Source: Xylophilus ampelinus
GTDB lineage: Bacteria > Pseudomonadota > Gammaproteobacteria > Burkholderiales > Burkholderiaceae_C
Reading direction: 5' to 3'
Assembly: GCF_003217575.1 (NCBI RefSeq)
Contig: NZ_QJTC01000010.1
Span: 62,001-126,000 of the forward strand
Length of the DNA stretch: 64,000 nt
The notes beneath the pieces are model-generated. The model worked only from the letters and a program-made list of their open reading frames with translations. It had not been told where the DNA came from and searched no databases. Position numbers and translations under genes: made by a program. This document shows, in pieces, positions 1 through 10,536 of the stretch (its first letter is position 1; each line of letters starts with the position of its first letter).

Positions 1-139
1 CCCAGCCGGTCGCCGCGGCTTCGGCGGATTGAGGCAACAAGGCGGTCTGGTAGTTCACATCCAGCATGCGGGCGGTGTTCTCGGCCCGCTCCGTGTAGCG
101 GGACATCCAGAACAAATGGTCGGCGGTGCGGCTCAGCAT
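1..139 (-). CDS. Alpha-E domain protein (DUF403), N-terminal fragment cut by window edge
   Basis: Only the first 46 residues are visible; the gene runs off the left end of the window. The start [20 protein letters not shown] is the typical opening of alpha-E (DUF403, COG2307) proteins and closely resembles the alpha-E half of the fused protein at 7921-10521 ([13 protein letters not shown]). The ATG lies one base after the stop of the ATP-grasp gene upstream, so the two are clearly an operon. The family is all-helical, of unproven biochemical function, and travels with circularly permuted ATP-grasp and transglutaminase-like proteins. Confidence 0.85.
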   Translation of the reverse strand, partial: MLSRTADHLFWMSRYTERAENTARMLDVNYQTALLPQSAEAAATGW

Positions 140-140
140 G

Positions 141-1586
141 TCAAACTTCCAGAATCCAGGTGTCCTTGGTGCCACCACCCTGGGACGAATTGACGACCAG
201 CGAGCCTTCCTTCAGCGCCACGCGCGTCAGCCCGCCCGGCACCATCTGCACGTCCTTGCCCGACAGCACGAACGGCCGCAGGTCGATATGGCGCGGCGCG
301 ATGCCGCTCTCGACGAAGGTCGGGCAGCTCGACAGGCTCAGCGTGGGCTGGGCGATGTAGCCGTCGGGCCGGGCGATCAGGGCGCGGCGGAAATCCTCGA
401 TCTCGGCCTGGGTCGACGCGGGGCCGACCAGCATGCCGTAGCCGCCGGCGCCGTGCACTTCCTTGATGACCAGGTCCTTCATGTTGTCCAGCACGTAGGC
501 CAGGTCGTCCGGGTTGCGGCACATCCGGGTGGGGACGTTCTTGAGGATCGGCTGCTCGCCCAGGTAGAACTCGATCATCTTGGGCACGTAGGGGTAGATC
601 GACTTGTCGTCGGCCACGCCGGTGCCCACCGCATTGCAGATCGCCACGTTGCCGGCGCGGTAGGCCCGCAGCAGCCCGGCACAGCCGAGCGTCGAGCCGG
701 GGCGGAACGCCAGCGGGTCGAGGAAGTCGTCGTCCACCCGGCGGTAGATAACGTCGACCCGCTTCGGGCCGCGGGTGGTGCGCATCCAGACGAAGTCGTC
801 CTTCACGAACAGGTCCTGGCCCTCGACCAGTTCGACGCCCATCTGCTGCGCGAGGAAGGCGTGCTCGAAGTAGGCGCTGTTGTACATGCCGGGCGTGAGC
901 ACCACCACCGTCGGCTGCGCGGTGGCCGGCGGGGCCGAGGCGCGCAGGGTTTCCAGCAGCAGATCGGGATAGTGCGCGACCGGGGCCACGCGATGGCGGC
1001 TGAACAGGTCGGGGAACAGCCGCATCATCATCTTGCGGTCTTCGAGCATGTAGCTCACGCCGCTGGGCACGCGGAGGTTGTCTTCCAGCACGTAGTACTC
1101 GCCGTTGCCCTGGGCATCGGGCGCCCGCACGATGTCGATGCCGGCGATGTGCGAGTAGATGTGGTTGGGTACGTCGACGCCCATCATCTCGGGGCGGAAC
1201 TGCGCGTTCTGAAGGATCTGCTCGGCCGGGATCACACCGGCGCGGATGATCTCCTGGTCGTGGTAGACATCGTGCAGGAAGCGGTTGAGCGCGGTGACGC
1301 GCTGCACCAGGCCCCGCTCCATCGTCGCCCACTCGTGCGCCGGGATGATCCGCGGGATCAGGTCGAACGGGATCAGGCGCTCGGTTCCGGAGCCATCCTC
1401 GTCCTTGGCGCCGTAGACGGCGAAGGTAATGCCCACTCTCCGAAAGATCATCTCCGCCTCTTCGCGGCGGACCCGCATGGCATCGACCGATTGGCCGTCG
1501 AGCCACTCACCGTACGTGCGGTAGTGGTCTCGCACGTTGCCGGTCTCGGGCGGCAACGCGGTGTACATCTCGTCGAATAGCTGCAT
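141..1586 (-). CDS. Circularly permuted type 2 ATP-grasp protein (DUF404/DUF407)
   Basis: A 481-residue protein of the COG2308 family of circularly permuted ATP-grasp enzymes, which are predicted to form amide bonds between a carboxylate and an amine using ATP. Family landmarks are [21 protein letters not shown] in its shorter parts (EDNLRVPSG), [21 protein letters not shown]-type text, and a C-terminal [11 protein letters not shown] / [12 protein letters not shown] segment. I chose the ATG at 1586 ([14 protein letters not shown]) because GGAG sits just upstream; an in-frame start at 1619 has no such support. It is followed directly by an alpha-E gene. The second copy of this system at 7921-10521 has both domains in one chain. 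The substrate is unknown. Confidence 0.9.
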   Translation of the reverse strand: MQLFDEMYTALPPETGNVRDHYRTYGEWLDGQSVDAMRVRREEAEMIFRRVGITFAVYGAKDEDGSGTERLIPFDLIPRIIPAHEWATMERGLVQRVTALNRFLHDVYHDQEIIRAGVIPAEQILQNAQFRPEMMGVDVPNHIYSHIAGIDIVRAPDAQGNGEYYVLEDNLRVPSGVSYMLEDRKMMMRLFPDLFSRHRVAPVAHYPDLLLETLRASAPPATAQPTVVVLTPGMYNSAYFEHAFLAQQMGVELVEGQDLFVKDDFVWMRTTRGPKRVDVIYRRVDDDFLDPLAFRPGSTLGCAGLLRAYRAGNVAICNAVGTGVADDKSIYPYVPKMIEFYLGEQPILKNVPTRMCRNPDDLAYVLDNMKDLVIKEVHGAGGYGMLVGPASTQAEIEDFRRALIARPDGYIAQPTLSLSSCPTFVESGIAPRHIDLRPFVLSGKDVQMVPGGLTRVALKEGSLVVNSSQGGGTKDTWILEV

Positions 1587-1697
1587 AAAGGGGCGATCTC
1601 CTGTGGGTGAGGATAGCAATTTCCACGCCCCGTTACGGTGGACCCGGCGGAAGATTTAGCGTCGGATAAAGCCGCGTGCCGCAGCGCCGGGATTGTG

Positions 1698-4157
1698 TCA
1701 GGGCGATGAATTCGCCTGCGGCGCGTGCTGCCAGTAGTGTGGCGCACGCCGGCGCTCGCATTTCATCCGGCCCGGCACGGCACTGTCCCACCGCGCGGCG
1801 CCGCAATCCGCGCTGGCGACGACCGGCACTCCGCGGGCGGCATAGCGGGCCATCACATCGGGTGCCGGATGGCCGAAGCGGTTGTGGTAGCCGGCCTGCA
1901 CGATCGCCCAGCGCGGCGCGACCGCGTCGATGAAAGCGGCGGTGGAAGAGGTGCGGCTGCCGTGGTGCGGCACCAGCAGCACGTCGGCCGGGAGCGGTGC
2001 GCCGGCACTGCGCAGCGCGTCCTCCTGCGCCGCCTCGATGTCGCCCACCAGCAGCGCGGTGGCGGAACCGGTCGAGACGCGCAGCACGCAGCTGAGCGCG
2101 TTGCTCTTCGCCGAGCCGATGTAGCCGGCCGCCGCGGGATGCAGGAATTCGAAGCGCACGCCGTCCCAGTCCCAGTGCTGGCCCGCGGTGCAGCGGTCTA
2201 CCGGGCGCAGCGCCCGCAGCGGATGGCCGACCTCGATCGAACTGCGCAGCGTGGCCTGCGGCTGCCGGGCCAGGACCGCCGCAGCGCCGCCGGCGTGGTC
2301 GGTGTCGCGGTGGCTGACGACCACCGTGTCGAGCCGCTCGCCCAGCGCCTGCAGCAGCGGCACCCGGTGGCCGGCATCGCTGTCGGCCGAGTAGCGCGGG
2401 CCGGTGTCGTAGAGCAGGCTGTGCCCGGCGGTGCGGACCAGTACCGCGTTGCCCTGGCCGATGTCGGCGGCCAGCAGTTCGAACTGGCCCGGCGCCGGGC
2501 GCGGCGGCTGCCAGAACAGGGCCGGCAGCAGCGGTGCCAGGCCCAGCAGCCGCAGCGGCACCGGCAGCCGCATGCAGAGCACCACGCCGCCCAGCACCGC
2601 GGCCGCGGCGGCCCACGCCGGTGCCGCCGGCCGGGCCACGGTGGCCCACGGCCAGGCGGCCATCGTCGCCAGCACGCCGCCCATCGCCTGCACCGCCCAG
2701 GCCGCCGCGTCCCACAGCACCGGCAGCACCACCCCGCCCATCGCCAGCGGCGTGACCAGCAGCGTCATCCACGGGATCGCCCCCAAGTTGGCGACCAGGC
2801 CGACGGCCGAGGCCTGGCCGAAAAGCAGCAGGGTCAGCGGCGTCAGCGCCAGCGTCACCACCGCCTGCTCCCGCAGCAGCCGGCCGGCCCAGCGGCCGAC
2901 ATTCGAATGAAAAGTGCCCGCAGCCGGCGCGATACGCCGACCACCCGCTATAGGATCTGTAGCAAACAAAACGCCGACCGCCACGAAGCTCAGCCAGAAG
3001 CCCGCCTGCAGCAGCGCCCACGGATCGAGCGCCACCACCGCCGCGCAGGCCGCCAACCACACCTGCGGCCACGGCCAGCGGCGGCCCGACAGCCGCAGCA
3101 GCGCCACCACCGCCAGCATGCAGACGGTGCGCTGGGCCGGCAGGCCGCCGCCGCTGAAGAGCGCGTAGCCTGCAGCCAATGCCACGCCGCCCAGCAGCGC
3201 CGCATGCTGGGCCGGCACCGCGCGGCAGAGCCTGCCCGACCGGCGCCACAGCCGCCCGATCACCGCGGCCGCCAGCCAGGCGAACATGGTCACGTGCAGG
3301 CCCGAGATCGACACCAGGTGGGCGACGCCGGTCGCGCGGAACACATCCCAGTCGGCCCGGTCGATGGCGCGCTGGTCGCCGGTCACCAGGGCCGCCACCA
3401 CCCCGGCGGCCCGGCGGCGGGCATCGGCCGCTTCGGGCGCGGCACCGCCGGGCGGCGCCAGCCGGGCGTAGATCGCGTCGCGCACCGCCTGCCGGGCCCG
3501 CTCGACCGGGTGGTGCCAGGTCGGCCCGATCAGCCGGGGCCGCGGGGCGGAGGCGGCGACCCGCACCGCGCCGGTGGCCTGCACGCCCTGCTCCCAGGCC
3601 CACAGCTCGTAGTCGAAGCCGTGCGGGTTGCGGGTGCCGTGCGGCGCCTTCAGCCGCACCGTCCACTGCCAGCGGTCGCCTGCCCGCACGTCGGGCAGCG
3701 ATGCCTGCACCGCCAGCGGATCGGCACCGGCGAAGGCGCCGGCCCCGTACCAGCCCAGGTCGATCGACGGCGGCACGACGACCGGCGCGCCGTCGAGCAT
3801 TGCCGTGTCGGGGGCGAACCGCAGGCGCAGGCCGGCCTCGGCGCGCTGGGGCATCGCGACGACGGTGCCGGTCATCGCCAGGTCGCGGCCCTCGAGGGCC
3901 GGGTCCAGCGCGTCGGCGGCGAACCACGAGGCCCGCAACCCGGTAGCACCCCAGCCCGCCGCCAGCGTGGCCAGCAGCAGCACGATGCCGCTGGCCCGGA
4001 ACCCGCCGAACGAGAGCCGCGCCCGCCGCGTACCGCGCAGCAGCAGGACCAGGAGGCCGGCGACCGCCACCGCCGCGTACACGGCGACGGGCGACAGCGC
4101 CGATTGCAGCAACTGCAGCCCGGTGCCGCCGATGGCCCCGGCCAGGGCCCAGGCCAT
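1698..4157 (-). CDS. comEC: ComEC/Rec2 DNA internalization-related competence protein
   Basis: A large inner-membrane protein of about 819 residues that forms the channel for single-stranded DNA uptake in natural transformation. It has many hydrophobic segments, the competence-domain signature VSISGLHVTMFAWL around residue 286, and a C-terminal metallo-beta-lactamase-like domain with SHRDTDHAGG around residue 615. The ATG at 4157 is preferred because GGAG lies about nine bases upstream and the product starts directly in a membrane segment; an in-frame ATG at 4226 would add 23 low-complexity residues. A palindromic repeat at 2902-2972 is translated in frame near residue 400 (IAGGRRIAPAAG). The gene lies opposite to and between the two ATP-grasp sets and looks unrelated to them in function. 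Confidence 0.9.
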   Translation of the reverse strand: MAWALAGAIGGTGLQLLQSALSPVAVYAAVAVAGLLVLLLRGTRRARLSFGGFRASGIVLLLATLAAGWGATGLRASWFAADALDPALEGRDLAMTGTVVAMPQRAEAGLRLRFAPDTAMLDGAPVVVPPSIDLGWYGAGAFAGADPLAVQASLPDVRAGDRWQWTVRLKAPHGTRNPHGFDYELWAWEQGVQATGAVRVAASAPRPRLIGPTWHHPVERARQAVRDAIYARLAPPGGAAPEAADARRRAAGVVAALVTGDQRAIDRADWDVFRATGVAHLVSISGLHVTMFAWLAAAVIGRLWRRSGRLCRAVPAQHAALLGGVALAAGYALFSGGGLPAQRTVCMLAVVALLRLSGRRWPWPQVWLAACAAVVALDPWALLQAGFWLSFVAVGVLFATDPIAGGRRIAPAAGTFHSNVGRWAGRLLREQAVVTLALTPLTLLLFGQASAVGLVANLGAIPWMTLLVTPLAMGGVVLPVLWDAAAWAVQAMGGVLATMAAWPWATVARPAAPAWAAAAAVLGGVVLCMRLPVPLRLLGLAPLLPALFWQPPRPAPGQFELLAADIGQGNAVLVRTAGHSLLYDTGPRYSADSDAGHRVPLLQALGERLDTVVVSHRDTDHAGGAAAVLARQPQATLRSSIEVGHPLRALRPVDRCTAGQHWDWDGVRFEFLHPAAAGYIGSAKSNALSCVLRVSTGSATALLVGDIEAAQEDALRSAGAPLPADVLLVPHHGSRTSSTAAFIDAVAPRWAIVQAGYHNRFGHPAPDVMARYAARGVPVVASADCGAARWDSAVPGRMKCERRRAPHYWQHAPQANSSP
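2902..2972 (-). repeat. Palindromic repeat copy D, inside comEC
   Basis: On the minus strand it reads TTTGCTA-N9-TATAGC, then GGTCGGCG / CGCCGGC as a second inverted repeat, and ends CTTTTCATTCGAA. This is the same order of parts as the intergenic copies at 11448-11514 and 62675-62745. It is in frame and sense-oriented with comEC, adding roughly 20 residues. Confidence 0.8.
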
Positions 4158-4376
4158 ATCGGGTCGCTCCGCCGCGGCGGGGCGGGGCATGGGAGGAGCG
4201 GCGTGGACGGTCGGCACGGCGGGCATCGGAGGGCGGGGGGGCGAAAACGCAGGGTCGGGGAACCGGCGGCGTCGCCGTCGTAAGCGGTAACGGCGACGGG
4301 CTTGTCTCTTGCTAGTATGGTCTGCCCGTTGTCCGCCAGGCCGCGCCCGACCCCGCCTGCCCCCGAAAGCTCCCGC

Positions 4377-7300
4377 ATGTCCATCCACGCCGCCCTGCAC
4401 CACGTCACGCACTACCGCTACGACCGCCCGATCCTGCTCGGGCCGCAAGTGGTGCGGCTGCGGCCGGCGCCCCACTGCCGCAGCAACGTCATTTCGTACT
4501 CGCTGCGGGTGGAGCCGGCCCACCATTTCGAGAACTGGCAGCAGGACCCGTTCGCCAACTACCTCGCCCGGCTGGTGGTGCCCGACCGGACCGCCGAATT
4601 CAAGGTGACGGTCGACCTCGTCGTCGAGATGGCGGTCTACAACCCCTTCGATTTCTTCCTGGAGCCCGAGGCGGAAGAGTTCCCCTTCGCCTACCGGCCG
4701 CAGCAGCTGCAGGAGCTGGCGCCCTACCTGGCGGTGGAAGCACCGGAGCCGCTGCTGGCCGCCTACCTGCAGAAGATCGACCGCACCGCCAGGCCGACGA
4801 TCAACTTCCTGGTCGGCATCAACCAGCAGGTGCAGGGCGACGTGCGCTACCTGATCCGCATGGAGCCCGGCGTGCAGACGCCCGAGGAAACGCTGGCCCT
4901 GGCCTGCGGTTCCTGCCGCGACTCGACCTGGCTGCTGGTCAACCTGCTGCGCCACTGCGGGCTGGCGGCGCGCTTCGTCTCCGGCTACCTGATCCAGCTG
5001 GCGCCCGACGTGAAGGCGCTCGACGGCCCGAGCGGCACCGAGGTCGATTTCACCGACCTGCACGCCTGGTGCGAGGTCTACCTGCCCGGCGCCGGCTGGA
5101 TCGGGCTCGACCCGACCTCCGGCCTGCTGGCGGGCGAAGGCCACATCCCGCTGGCCGCCACGCCCACCCCCAACAGCGCCGCGCCGATCGAAGGCACGCT
5201 GATGGAGCGGGCCGAGGTCGCGTTCAGCCACGAGATGCGCGTCACCCGCATCCACGAATCGTCCCGCGTCACCCACCCCTACACCGACAGCCAGTGGCGG
5301 AAGGTGCTGGCCCTGGGCGCCGCGGTCGATGCCGAGCTGGTCGCCGGCGACGTGCGCCTGACGATGGGCGGCGAGCCGACCTTCGTCGCCACCGAGAACC
5401 GCGACGCCGCCGAATGGAACACCGCCGCCCTCGGTCCCACCAAGCGCGGCTGCGCGGTGGCGCTGGTCGAACGCCTGCGGGCCGAGTACGCGCCCCGGGG
5501 CTTCCTGCACGTGGGCCAGGGCAAGTGGTACCCCGGCGAGCAGCTGCCGCGCTGGGCGATGGGCATCTACTGGCGCACCGACGGCAAGCCCGTCTGGGAC
5601 AACCAGGCCCTGCTGGCCGACGAGCGCTCGCCCACCCACTACACCACCGCCGACGCGGAGCGCTTCGTGCGCCGACTGGCCGCCGAGCTGGGCGTGGCCG
5701 ACAGCTTCGTCGAGCCGGGCTACGAGGACACGCTCTACTACCTCTGGCGCGAGCGCAAGCTGCCGGTCAACGTCGACGTGTTCGATTCGAAGCTGGGCGA
5801 CGTGCAGGAGCGGGCCCGGCTGCGCCGCAGCTTCGACCGCGGCCTGGACGCGGTCACCGGCTACCTGCTGCCGCTGCAGGCCGCGCCGCGCGGCGATTCG
5901 CCCCTGCCCGAGGCCGGCACGCCGCCGGTGCCCTCTTCGCTCGACTCCGCCTGGGCCACCGGCCCCTGGTTCCTGCGCGACGACCGGCTGCACCTGATCC
6001 CGGGCGATTCGCCGATGGGCTACCGCCTGCCGCTCGATTCGCTGCCGTGGATGCGCGACGAGGACATCCCCTACCTGATCGAGCTGGACCCGACCGCGCC
6101 GCGCAACCCGCTGGCCGACAAGCCGCGGAAGACGCCGCTGGCCGCGCTCGCCGCGCCGGTGGCGATCGCCGCGAAGCCAGAGCGCTTCGAAGCCGCCAAG
6201 TGGAACAGCCGCACCGCGCTGTGCGTCGAGGTGCGCGACCCGGCGCTGGCCAACGGCCCCGAGGCCGAGATCGAGGCGCTGAAGAAGGCTGCCGCCGAGG
6301 GCCGCAAGACCGGCCTGCTGTATGTATTCATGCCGCCGACCGCCTACCTGGAAGACTACCTGTCGCTGGTGGCCGCGGTGGAGCGCACCGCCCAGGGCCT
6401 GGGCGTGCAGGTGGTCCTGGAAGGCTATCCGCCGCCGCGCGATCCGCGCCTGCAGCTGCTGCAGGTCACCCCCGATCCGGGCGTGATCGAGGTCAACGTC
6501 CAGCCCGCCCGCAACTGGGACGAGCTGGTGCACAGCACCGAGTTCCTGTACGAGGCCGCCTTCCGGTCGCGGCTGTCGGCCGAGAAGTTCATGACCGACG
6601 GCCGCCACACCGGCACCGGCGGCGGCAACCACTTCGTGATGGGCGGCGCCACGCCCGACGACAGCCCGTTCCTGCGCAAGCCCGAGCTGCTGGCCAGCCT
6701 GGTGCACTACTGGCACAACCACCCGTCGCTCAGCTACGTGTTCAGCGGCATGTTCATCGGCCCGACCAGCCAGGCGCCGCGGGTGGACGAGGCCCGCAAC
6801 GACCAGGTCTACGAGCTGGAGATCGCGCTGCGGCAGATCGCCCAGGCGCGCGAAGAACATGGTGAGTCGATGCCGCCGTGGATGGTCGACCGCACCCTGC
6901 GCAACATCCTGATCGACATCACCGGCAACACCCACCGGGCCGAGTTCTGCATCGACAAGCTGTACTCGCCGGATTCCTCCACCGGCCGTCTGGGCCTGCT
7001 GGAGCTGCGCGCCTTCGAAATGCCGCCGCATCCCCGGATGAGCATCGTGCAGCAGCTGCTGCTGCGCGCCCTGGTCGCCCGCTTCTGGAAGAAGCCGTAC
7101 AAGGCACCGGTCGCCCGCTGGGGCACCACGCTGCACGACCGCTTCATGCTGCCGCGCTACCTGCAGGAAGACTTCGAGGACGTGATCGGCGAGATGGTCG
7201 AGGCCGGCTATGCGTTCGACGCCGGCTGGTTCGCGCCGCACTTCGAGTTCCGCTTCCCCCGGGTCGGCAGCGTGCAGGCGATGGGGGTCGAGCTGTCGCT

Positions 7301-7805
7301 TCGCGCCGCGCTGGAGCCGTGGCACGTCATGGGCGAGGAGACCGCAGGCGGCGGCACGGTGCGCTTCGTCGATTCGTCGATCGAGCGGCTGGAGGTCAAG
7401 GTCAACGGCGTCGATGCCGCGCGCCATGCGGTCACCGTCAACGGCCGGCCCCTGCCGCTGCACTCCACCGGCGTCGAGGGCGAGTTCGTCGCCGGCGTGC
7501 GCTTCAAGGCCTGGAACCCGTATTCGGCCCTGCACCCGACCATCGGCGTGCATGCGCCGCTGACCTTCGACATCGTCGACACCTCGAGCGGCCGGGCCCT
7601 CGGCGGCTGCCGCTACCACGTGGCGCATCCGGGCGGCCGCAACTACACCAGCCTGCCGGTCAATGCCTACGAGGCCGAGAGCCGGCGCCTGGCACGCTTC
7701 TTCCAGACCGGGCACACGCCGGGCGAGATCGAACTGCCCGAAGCGCCGATCAGCGGCACCGCCGCGAGCCGCGAGTTCCCGCACACGCTGGACCTGCGCC
7801 GCTGA
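4377..7805 (+). CDS. Transglutaminase-like protein with DUF2126 domain
   Basis: A 1142-residue protein. The N-terminal ~290 residues form a bacterial transglutaminase-like fold with the catalytic triad visible: Cys180 in CGSCRDSTW, His229 in DLHAWCEVY, and Asp in GLDPTSG. The remaining ~800 residues are the DUF2126 domain, which in this family resembles a glutamate-cysteine-ligase/amidoligase fold (GGEPTFVATENRD, FMTDGRHTGTGGGNHFV). The ATG at 4377 starts MSIHAALHHVTHYRYD, the usual N-terminus; upstream in-frame Met codons give unrelated residues. It heads a plus-strand run with the fused ATP-grasp/alpha-E gene and a second transglutaminase. The set is predicted to make, ligate or cut peptides; the product is unknown. 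Confidence 0.9.
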   Translation: MSIHAALHHVTHYRYDRPILLGPQVVRLRPAPHCRSNVISYSLRVEPAHHFENWQQDPFANYLARLVVPDRTAEFKVTVDLVVEMAVYNPFDFFLEPEAEEFPFAYRPQQLQELAPYLAVEAPEPLLAAYLQKIDRTARPTINFLVGINQQVQGDVRYLIRMEPGVQTPEETLALACGSCRDSTWLLVNLLRHCGLAARFVSGYLIQLAPDVKALDGPSGTEVDFTDLHAWCEVYLPGAGWIGLDPTSGLLAGEGHIPLAATPTPNSAAPIEGTLMERAEVAFSHEMRVTRIHESSRVTHPYTDSQWRKVLALGAAVDAELVAGDVRLTMGGEPTFVATENRDAAEWNTAALGPTKRGCAVALVERLRAEYAPRGFLHVGQGKWYPGEQLPRWAMGIYWRTDGKPVWDNQALLADERSPTHYTTADAERFVRRLAAELGVADSFVEPGYEDTLYYLWRERKLPVNVDVFDSKLGDVQERARLRRSFDRGLDAVTGYLLPLQAAPRGDSPLPEAGTPPVPSSLDSAWATGPWFLRDDRLHLIPGDSPMGYRLPLDSLPWMRDEDIPYLIELDPTAPRNPLADKPRKTPLAALAAPVAIAAKPERFEAAKWNSRTALCVEVRDPALANGPEAEIEALKKAAAEGRKTGLLYVFMPPTAYLEDYLSLVAAVERTAQGLGVQVVLEGYPPPRDPRLQLLQVTPDPGVIEVNVQPARNWDELVHSTEFLYEAAFRSRLSAEKFMTDGRHTGTGGGNHFVMGGATPDDSPFLRKPELLASLVHYWHNHPSLSYVFSGMFIGPTSQAPRVDEARNDQVYELEIALRQIAQAREEHGESMPPWMVDRTLRNILIDITGNTHRAEFCIDKLYSPDSSTGRLGLLELRAFEMPPHPRMSIVQQLLLRALVARFWKKPYKAPVARWGTTLHDRFMLPRYLQEDFEDVIGEMVEAGYAFDAGWFAPHFEFRFPRVGSVQAMGVELSLRAALEPWHVMGEETAGGGTVRFVDSSIERLEVKVNGVDAARHAVTVNGRPLPLHSTGVEGEFVAGVRFKAWNPYSALHPTIGVHAPLTFDIVDTSSGRALGGCRYHVAHPGGRNYTSLPVNAYEAESRRLARFFQTGHTPGEIELPEAPISGTAASREFPHTLDLRR

Positions 7806-7920
7806 TGCCCCGCCGCGGCGCCGCCGGCCTGCCCCCAGGCGCGGCCGGCGGCCCGCGGCGGCCTTTCGTCGTCAATTAGCTACGGGTTGTGCATCCCGCA
7901 GTGGGACAATCCGCCGCTCC

Positions 7921-10521
7921 GTGAACGATCCCCGCCCTGCCCTTTTCCCCGACCCCGAAGACCTGTCCGACGCGTCGCTCGACCGCATGGCCGAGCTACT
8001 GGCCGCGCCGGCGGCCGCCGGCCATTTCGACGAGCTGCGCGGCAAGGTGGGCGCGGGCGAAGGCCTTGCGCCGCACTGGCGGCAGTTCTTCGCGCGGCTC
8101 GGCCCCGGCGGCTTCCACGACCTGCAGCGGCGCATGGCCAGCCTGCGCCGCCAGCTGCACGACAACGGCGTCACCTACAACGTCTACGCCGACACCGACG
8201 CCGGCCTGCAGCGGCCCTGGGCGCTCGACCTGTTCCCCCTGGTGCTGCCGCCGGCCGCCTGGCAGCAGATCGAGACCGGCGTGCTGCAGCGGGTGCGGGT
8301 GCTCGACCGGGTGCTGGCCGACGTCTACGGCCCGCAGAAACTGCTGGCCAGCGGCCTGCTACCGGCCGCGCTGGTCCACGGCCACCCCGGCTACCTGCGC
8401 GAGATGCACGGCACCGTGCCGGTGGGCGGCACCTTCCTGCACATCGCCGCCTTCGACCTGGCCCGCGGTCCCGACGGCCACTGGTGGGTGGTCTCGCAGC
8501 GCACCCAGGCGCCCTCCGGCCTGGGCTACCTGCTGGAGAACCGGCTGGCCATCTCGCGCCAGTTTCCGGAAGCCTTCGAGGCGCTGCAGGTGCAGCGGCT
8601 GGCCGCGACCTACGGCGCCTTGGTCGAGGGCCTGAAGCAGATGAGCCCGGCCGGCCCCGACGCGCTGATCGCGCTGCTGACGCCCGGTCCCTACAACGAA
8701 ACCTACTTCGAGCACGCCTACCTGGCCCGCTACCTGGGCCTGACCCTGGTAGAGGGCAGCGACCTGACGGTGCGCGACGAATGCGTCTACCTCAAGACGC
8801 TGCAGGGCCTGAAACGGGTGCACGGCCTGCTCAAGCGGATGGACGACGAATTCCTCGACCCGCTGGAACTGCGGTCGGATTCCACCCTGGGTGTCTCCGG
8901 ACTGCTGCAGGCGGTGCGGGCCGGCAACGTGCTGGTCGCCAACGCGCCCGGCTCGGCCTTCCTGGAGTCGCCCGCGCTGCTGGGCTTCCTGCCGGCGCTG
9001 GCGCGTCACCTGCTGGGCGAGGAACTGGCGCTGCCGGCCCTGCCCACCTGGTGGTGCGGCGAGCGGACGGCGATGGAGTACGTGCTGCCGCAGATGGCCG
9101 ACTGCGTGATCAAGCCGACCTACGCCGGCTCGACCTACCACGAAGGCTTCGACGCGGTTCTGGGCGATACGCTGTCGCAGCACGGCCGCGACGAATGGAC
9201 CCGCCGCATCCTGCGCCGCGGAGAAGAGCACACCCTGCAGTCGCAGTTGCCGCTGTCGCAGATGCCCACCTGGCGGCAGGCCCCGCTGTCGGACCTGGGC
9301 CGGATCGCACCCAGCTCGGTGATGCTGCGGGTGTTCGCGGTGACCGACGGCCCGGGCAGCTGGCGGGTGTTGCCGGGCGGCATGGCCCGGGTGGCCGGCC
9401 CGGGCGCGGCCACCGGCATCGCCTCGATGCAGCGCGGCGGCAGCAGCGCCGACGTCTGGGTGCTCGCCCCCGGCGCGGTCGATCCCACCACGCTGCTGCC
9501 GTCCACGCTGTCGGCCACGGCGTTCGCCCAGCGCCGCCATCTGGTCACCAGCCGCGCGGCCGAGGGCCTGTTCTGGCTGGGCCGCTACACCGAGCGGGCC
9601 GAGAACACGGTGCGCCTGGCGCGACTGGCGCTGCAGTCGCTCAACGGCGACGACCAGTCCTCGGTGCCGCTGCTGTCGTGGATTTCGGCGGTGGTCGAGG
9701 ACAACGGCCTGGTGCTGCCGACGGTGCCCGCCGCCACTCAGGCGCGCCGTGTCTTCGAGCGGGCGCTGATCGACGGCCTGGGCCATCTCGAGCGCGGCAG
9801 CGTCGGCTTCAACCTGCGGGCGCTGCGCCTGGCCGCGGCCGGCGTGCGCGAGCGCCTGTCGCAGGAGCACTGGGCGACCATCGTGCGGGCCGAGGACGAG
9901 TTCCTGCGCCGCAGCGCCGAGTTCGCGGCAGAAGACAAGTACCAGACCTCCGACGCGCTGCGGCTGCTGGAATCGGCCAGCAGCCACCTGGCCGCGATCA
10001 CCGGCGGCCAGACCGATCGGATGACGCGCGACGACGGCTGGAGGCTGCTCTCGGTCGGCCGGCACATCGAGCGGCTGGCCTTCCACGCCCAGGCGCTCGG
10101 CATGGGCTTCCAGACCGGCGCGGTACTCGACGGCGCCGGCTTCGAGGGCGTGCTGGCCCTCTTCGACAGCACCATCACCTTCCACGCCCAGTACCAGCAG
10201 ACCCGCGACGTGGCCGCCCTGCTCGACCTGCTGGTGACCGACCGCGACAACCCCCGCTCGCTCGGCTGGGTGGCGCAGACGCTGCGTGGCCGGCTGGCCC
10301 GGCTGGCCGGGAGCCGGCCGGGCGAGCTGTCGTTCGGGATCCCCGATCCGGCCGAGTGGAGCCTGTCTGAGCTGTGCCCGGTGTCGTACGAGGGCGCGAT
10401 GCCCGCCTCCCTCGACACGCTGCTGCGCAACTGCGCCGAGGCCTCCTTCGCCTTGTCGGACGCGATCGGGGCGCTGTATTTCACCCATTCCACCAACACC
10501 CGCACCAGCTTCGGCGTCTGA
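7921..10521 (+). CDS. Fused circularly permuted ATP-grasp / alpha-E protein
   Basis: An 866-residue fusion. Residues ~1-500 are a circularly permuted ATP-grasp domain (GPYNETYFEHAYLARYLG, DSTLGVSGLLQAVRAGNVL, GGMARVAGPG). From about residue 543 the alpha-E/DUF403 domain begins ([18 protein letters not shown]) and runs to the end. I chose the GTG at 7921 (V/M-NDPRPALFPDPEDLSD); the longer open frame upstream overlaps the C-terminus of the DUF2126 gene and is arginine-rich noise. In the minus-strand set at the left end of the window the same two domains are separate genes, so this locus carries both arrangements. It lies 115 bases downstream of the DUF2126 gene and 15 bases before the next transglutaminase gene, probably one transcript. 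Confidence 0.9.
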   Translation: MNDPRPALFPDPEDLSDASLDRMAELLAAPAAAGHFDELRGKVGAGEGLAPHWRQFFARLGPGGFHDLQRRMASLRRQLHDNGVTYNVYADTDAGLQRPWALDLFPLVLPPAAWQQIETGVLQRVRVLDRVLADVYGPQKLLASGLLPAALVHGHPGYLREMHGTVPVGGTFLHIAAFDLARGPDGHWWVVSQRTQAPSGLGYLLENRLAISRQFPEAFEALQVQRLAATYGALVEGLKQMSPAGPDALIALLTPGPYNETYFEHAYLARYLGLTLVEGSDLTVRDECVYLKTLQGLKRVHGLLKRMDDEFLDPLELRSDSTLGVSGLLQAVRAGNVLVANAPGSAFLESPALLGFLPALARHLLGEELALPALPTWWCGERTAMEYVLPQMADCVIKPTYAGSTYHEGFDAVLGDTLSQHGRDEWTRRILRRGEEHTLQSQLPLSQMPTWRQAPLSDLGRIAPSSVMLRVFAVTDGPGSWRVLPGGMARVAGPGAATGIASMQRGGSSADVWVLAPGAVDPTTLLPSTLSATAFAQRRHLVTSRAAEGLFWLGRYTERAENTVRLARLALQSLNGDDQSSVPLLSWISAVVEDNGLVLPTVPAATQARRVFERALIDGLGHLERGSVGFNLRALRLAAAGVRERLSQEHWATIVRAEDEFLRRSAEFAAEDKYQTSDALRLLESASSHLAAITGGQTDRMTRDDGWRLLSVGRHIERLAFHAQALGMGFQTGAVLDGAGFEGVLALFDSTITFHAQYQQTRDVAALLDLLVTDRDNPRSLGWVAQTLRGRLARLAGSRPGELSFGIPDPAEWSLSELCPVSYEGAMPASLDTLLRNCAEASFALSDAIGALYFTHSTNTRTSFGV

Positions 10522-10536
10522 GCCCCCGCCCTCGCG

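Noticed and set aside
1698-7784. A single very long minus-strand open frame of 2028 codons covering comEC and the antisense of the DUF2126 gene
   Set aside because: Only the last ~820 codons resemble a protein (ComEC). The rest is Arg/His/Gln/Val-rich antisense of a strongly conserved plus-strand gene, an artefact of the high G+C content.
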